Below the pieces are notes generated by a model. It did no database searches and was not told where the DNA came from. It saw only the letters and a program-made list of their open reading frames with translations. From contig NZ_JAFCJK010000008.1 of assembly GCF_018131005.1 (NCBI RefSeq), forward strand, positions 1 to 64,000: DNA of 64,000 nt, read 5' to 3'. The DNA is from Bradyrhizobium lablabi. Lineage in GTDB: Bacteria > Pseudomonadota > Alphaproteobacteria > Rhizobiales > Xanthobacteraceae. Made by a program: the position numbers and the translations under genes. Shown one piece after another: positions 60,865-64,000 of this stretch; the stretch's first letter is position 1; each line of letters begins with the position of its first letter.

Positions 60865-60870
60865 TATAAT
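60839..60870 (+). promoter_or_regulatory. Candidate promoter giving a leaderless UPF0182 mRNA
   Basis: TATAAT at 60865-60870 is a perfect -10 box, with TTGGCG at 60839-60844 as a weak -35 (19-nt spacer). The expected start of transcription is at or very near the A of the ATG at 60877, and no ribosome site precedes that ATG. Confidence 0.4.
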
Positions 60871-60876
60871 GGCGCC

Positions 60877-63672
60877 ATGACGATCGGGATTTCCGGACCC
60901 GAACGGAAGGCTCCAGGGCGAAGCGCCGTGGTGGGGTCGATCATCGCGGCCATCATAGTCGCCCTTGCCCTGACCCTGCTCGCGCTCGCGGGAGACGTCC
61001 TGGTCGACTGGATGTGGTTTTCCGCAATCGGTTACGCTCAGGTGTTTTGGACGACGTTCGGCGCGAAGGCCGGAGTCTTTTTCGTTGTTTTCGCGGCGAC
61101 CGCCTTTGCGGTGTGGACGAACGCGCGGCTGGCACTTGGCCTCTCCGGGCGGCGACGCCACCTTCCGCTCGACTTCCAGGCGAAGCTTGCGGCCACTGCG
61201 ACGCCACCCGATCCCCTTGAATTCATGCGCAACCGGCTGCAGTGGCCCTGGGTCATCGTCGCCAGTGCGGGGGTCGTCGCTCTGCTGGTCGCCTGGGGAG
61301 AAACCAGCAACTGGAATGCCATTCTTCTGTTTCTTTATCACGTGCCCTACGGATCCACCGATCCATTGTACGATAAGGACATTGGATTCTATCTCTTCTC
61401 TCTGCCCGCCTTTATCGCCATAAAAAATTGGGCATTGGTCACGCTCTCGTTGAGTGCGCTGTTCGCCGGATTTATCTACTGGGTGCATGGCGACATCGAG
61501 TACCCGCCCCAACAATCGATGTCGCCGGCAGCAATCTCCCACGGCTCGGCGCTTCTGGGCTGCTTCTTTGCCGTGAAGGCATGGTCGTATGCTCTCGACC
61601 GCTACCTCTTGCTTTACGGGGATAACGGCGTCGTGCTCGGCGCAAGCTACACCGACATCCATGTGGAACTGCCGGTCCTGTGGCTGCTGATCGCGCTTTC
61701 GATAGTCGCCGCTTTCGCCGCATGGGCGAACGTGTGGGCGCGCACTTACCGGCTCCCCGCTGCGGCAATCGTGTTGCTGTTCGGGGGCGCTTTCCTGCTG
61801 TCGGGCGTGATCCCGGGATTGTTTCAACGATTTTACGTAAAGCCCAACGAACTGGAGTGGGAGCGGCCCTACATCACGCGCAACATCATGCTGACTCGGG
61901 AAGCCTACAATCTCAATCGGATCATGCCGAGGCCATTCCCTGCCGAACAGGACCTGACCCGTGAGACACTCGAGGCCAACAAGGCAACGATCGACAACAT
62001 AAGATTGTGGGACTGGCAGCCACTGGCCGATACCTACGCCCAACTGCAGGAGATTCGCACCTACTACAGACTGCGCGAGCTTGATGTCGATCGTTACTGG
62101 CTTGGCGGCACTTACCAAAGTGTCATGCTTTCGGCGCGCGAGCTCAATTCCTCGCTGCTGCCACCGAACGCACAGACATGGGTGAACCGCCATATCCTGT
62201 TCACTCACGGCAATGGCGCGGTAATGAGCCCGGTAACCCAAAAGAGCGGTGAAGGGCTTCCGCCGCTCTATTTGCGCGATATTCCCCCGGTTGCGCACGG
62301 GGGCCCCGAAATTCGCGAGCCGCGCATCTACTACGGAAAGGAGACTAACGACTACGTCATCGTCCAGGGAATCGTTCCGGAGTTCGACTATCCAAAAGGA
62401 AAGGACAACGTCTACGCAGCCTATGACGGCTCCGGCGGTGTCCCGCTGTCGGGGATGGTGAGGAGACTGATCTTCGCCCACCATTTTGGCGACGTAAACC
62501 TGCTGCTTTCAGACTACATCACCGACCACAGCCGAATTATGATCCGGCGCAACATACAGACACGGGTCGGCACCATCGCCCCGTTCCTCAGCCTCGATCG
62601 CGACCCCTATCTGGTCATCAGCGATGGCCGTATGTTCTGGATACAGGACGCTTATACGACGAGCGATTATTTTCCTTCCGCGCAGCCCGCGCCGGGCCTC
62701 AACCTCAACTACATCCGCAATTCGGTGAAGGTCGTGATAGATGCCTATAACGGCACCGTCGATTTTTATCTGATGGATCTGGCGGACCCGATCGTCTCCA
62801 CCTATCAGCGTATCTTTCCCGAAATGATGAAGCCGTTCGCGGCCATGCCACCCGATCTGCAAAAACACATTCGCTACCCCGAAGACCTTTTCCTGATTCA
62901 GGCGCGGCTTTTCCAAACCTACCACATGGAATCTGCTGACGTTTTCTATAACCGCGAGGACCTTTGGCAATTTCCGCGCCAGCCCGCTGGCGACGGCGTC
63001 TCTGCAATGGACGGCCTTACTTTGATGGTCCCTTACTACATCGTCATGCGGCTGCCTGGAGAAGCCCAGGCCGAGTTCTTCATCATGATCCCCATGGTGC
63101 CGAGCCGCCGCGACAACATGATAGCTTGGCTTGCCGCGCGCTGCGACGCGCCCGACTATGGCAAGCTCATCGTGTACGAATTTCCCAAGGAGAAACTGGT
63201 CTACGGACCGTTCCAGATCGAGGCGAGAATCCACCAGAACACGGAAATCTCCCAGCAGATATCGTTATGGAACCAGATGGGTTCGCGAGTGGTCCGGGGA
63301 AACCTGCTTGTCGTCCCGATCGAGAATTCGATCCTCTACGTGTCTCCGCTGTATTTGCGGGCCGAGCAAGGACATTTGCCGGAGCTCAAGCGGGTGATCG
63401 CCGCCTATGGTGAGAATGTCGTCATGAAGGAAACCCTTGCCGAGGCGTTGTCGGCACTCTTCGTGGAAAGCGGAACCGCGCTGGTAGCGCCCGGCGCTGA
63501 AGCGAAGATGTCGGACGAAGGGTCCGCAGTAAGACGCGCGCAGGAGGCGCTCGATCGCTACAATCAGGCGATGGAGCGGTTGAAGTCCGGAGATTGGGCA
63601 GGCTTCGGCAAAGAGATCGGCGCGGTGCGCGGTCTTTTGGAAGATATCCGCCGGCAATCGGGTAGCCGCTGA
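60877..63672 (+). CDS. UPF0182 family large membrane protein
   Basis: A 931-residue protein of the UPF0182 (COG1615) family. Seven transmembrane segments lie in the first 320 residues (LVDWMWFSAIGYAQVFWTTF, YDKDIGFYLFSLPAFIAIKN and the LLYGDNGVVLGASYTDIHVE loop are typical). A large extracytoplasmic region follows with NPLs such as ELEWERPYITRNIMLTREAY, HGNGAVMSPVTQKSGEGLPP and EDLWQFPRQPAGDG. The C-terminal 90 residues are helical (RRAQEALDRYNQAMERLKSG). The function is unknown. No Shine-Dalgarno site is visible before 60877; see the promoter entry. Confidence 0.88.
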   Translation: MTIGISGPERKAPGRSAVVGSIIAAIIVALALTLLALAGDVLVDWMWFSAIGYAQVFWTTFGAKAGVFFVVFAATAFAVWTNARLALGLSGRRRHLPLDFQAKLAATATPPDPLEFMRNRLQWPWVIVASAGVVALLVAWGETSNWNAILLFLYHVPYGSTDPLYDKDIGFYLFSLPAFIAIKNWALVTLSLSALFAGFIYWVHGDIEYPPQQSMSPAAISHGSALLGCFFAVKAWSYALDRYLLLYGDNGVVLGASYTDIHVELPVLWLLIALSIVAAFAAWANVWARTYRLPAAAIVLLFGGAFLLSGVIPGLFQRFYVKPNELEWERPYITRNIMLTREAYNLNRIMPRPFPAEQDLTRETLEANKATIDNIRLWDWQPLADTYAQLQEIRTYYRLRELDVDRYWLGGTYQSVMLSARELNSSLLPPNAQTWVNRHILFTHGNGAVMSPVTQKSGEGLPPLYLRDIPPVAHGGPEIREPRIYYGKETNDYVIVQGIVPEFDYPKGKDNVYAAYDGSGGVPLSGMVRRLIFAHHFGDVNLLLSDYITDHSRIMIRRNIQTRVGTIAPFLSLDRDPYLVISDGRMFWIQDAYTTSDYFPSAQPAPGLNLNYIRNSVKVVIDAYNGTVDFYLMDLADPIVSTYQRIFPEMMKPFAAMPPDLQKHIRYPEDLFLIQARLFQTYHMESADVFYNREDLWQFPRQPAGDGVSAMDGLTLMVPYYIVMRLPGEAQAEFFIMIPMVPSRRDNMIAWLAARCDAPDYGKLIVYEFPKEKLVYGPFQIEARIHQNTEISQQISLWNQMGSRVVRGNLLVVPIENSILYVSPLYLRAEQGHLPELKRVIAAYGENVVMKETLAEALSALFVESGTALVAPGAEAKMSDEGSAVRRAQEALDRYNQAMERLKSGDWAGFGKEIGAVRGLLEDIRRQSGSR

Positions 63673-63730
63673 GGTGCCCGGGAAGCGCTATTTTCTGATC
63701 TGCACGGCACAGCGTTTATGAGTCCGCACG

Positions 63731-64000
63731 CTATGCGGAAACGTCGACGAACTGGCCCTTCTTGTCGGCGTTCTTCTCGAGCTCCTGGGTGATGAGATCC
63801 TTGATCTTCTGCTCGACCGCGCGTTGCTGGTCCGGCGACATGTTGTTCAGATCGTCTTCCGTCAGACCCATGCTCTTCAGGATATTGGCGCGCAGCCGGT
63901 CCATCGGACTCATCTGCGCATATTTGAGGAACTGCTGCTCGACGCTGTTATCCGCAAGTAAACCGACCGGACCTCGGGTGGTCCCGTCGGCGTTCAATGC
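63731..64000 (-). CDS. C-terminal part of a protein of unknown function (cut by the window edge)
   Basis: About 89 codons, open to the right edge, so the true start is outside. The visible part is helical: NSVEQQFLKYAQMSPMDRLR, then ANILKSMGLTEDDLNNMSPD and QQRAVEQKIKDLITQELEKN. The Lys-Ser-Met-Gly-Leu-Thr-Glu-Asp-Asp-Leu core recurs at the C-terminus of various Rhizobiales proteins as I recall, but no function can be given. It is convergent with the UPF0182 gene. Confidence 0.6.
   Translation of the reverse strand, partial: ALNADGTTRGPVGLLADNSVEQQFLKYAQMSPMDRLRANILKSMGLTEDDLNNMSPDQQRAVEQKIKDLITQELEKNADKKGQFVDVSA

Noticed and set aside
60751..62484. A 577-codon minus-strand open frame
   Set aside because: Antisense to the conserved UPF0182 gene and compositionally shadow-like.

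Overview
The window comes from a high-GC alphaproteobacterium and looks most like Bradyrhizobium or a close relative in the Nitrobacteraceae (Rhodopseudomonas, Afipia). This rests on recognised families, not on a database search. The evidence includes a Caulobacter-type flagellar cluster (flgE, flgK, flgL, flbT, fliC, flaF, flgI, fliX), an alphaproteobacterial DksA with a decayed zinc finger, a giant growth-pole-ring type protein typical of polar-growing Rhizobiales, CtrA-type TTAA-N7-TTAA boxes, a TrxR-like ferredoxin-NADP reductase beside a [2Fe-2S] ferredoxin, and dispersed GATC-armed palindromes.

Layout. 1-4.2 kb: surface polysaccharide and envelope genes (end of a mannose-1-phosphate guanylyltransferase-type protein, a Gfo/Idh/MocA dehydrogenase, a DegT aminotransferase, murJ). 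4.2-9 kb: redox genes (form II CoxL-like molybdenum hydroxylase subunit, cytochrome c', CHRD protein, diheme cytochrome c). 9-17 kb: housekeeping (Lrp-type RAM protein, thiD, a metallophosphoesterase-glycosyltransferase pair, threonine dehydratase, an Ala/Glu-rich protein, an MFS carrier convergent with a dipeptide epimerase). 17.2-20.1 kb: an mlaE-mlaF-mlaD phospholipid transport operon. 20.3-26 kb: one 1911-codon coiled-coil gene of the GPR/RgsE class, with eleven 44-residue repeats and an upstream CtrA box. 26.3-42.1 kb: an HPt protein, ferredoxin / thioesterase / ferredoxin-NADP reductase, an SGNH hydrolase, a UPF0104 membrane protein, a DUF892 ferritin-like protein, a frameshifted DHA2 drug-efflux gene, small membrane proteins, a MocR regulator, DUF1127, a universal stress protein, a SixA-type phosphatase, an FAD oxidoreductase and an exported MsrB.

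42.2-54.9 kb is a flagellar block: flgE-flgK-flgL, flbT (reverse), fliC, flaF, a small unknown gene, then on the minus strand a FlaG-like gene and flgI-flgJ-flgN, with fliX divergent from flgI, followed by dksA. Sigma-54 promoter motifs lie about 70 nt before flgE and flgI, and CtrA-like boxes lie upstream of fliX and fliC, matching the class II / class III hierarchy known from Caulobacter. FlgE and FlgL carry the same inserted module, with a divergent relative in FliC.

54.9-64 kb is looser and more accessory in character: a lone B12-binding radical SAM enzyme between gene-poor stretches, a hydratase/decarboxylase family enzyme, a Tat-exported beta-carbonic anhydrase, a secreted trypsin-like protease, a large UPF0182 membrane protein that may be leaderless, and a small protein cut by the window edge. 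No rRNA, tRNA, CRISPR array, integrase or insertion sequence was recognised.
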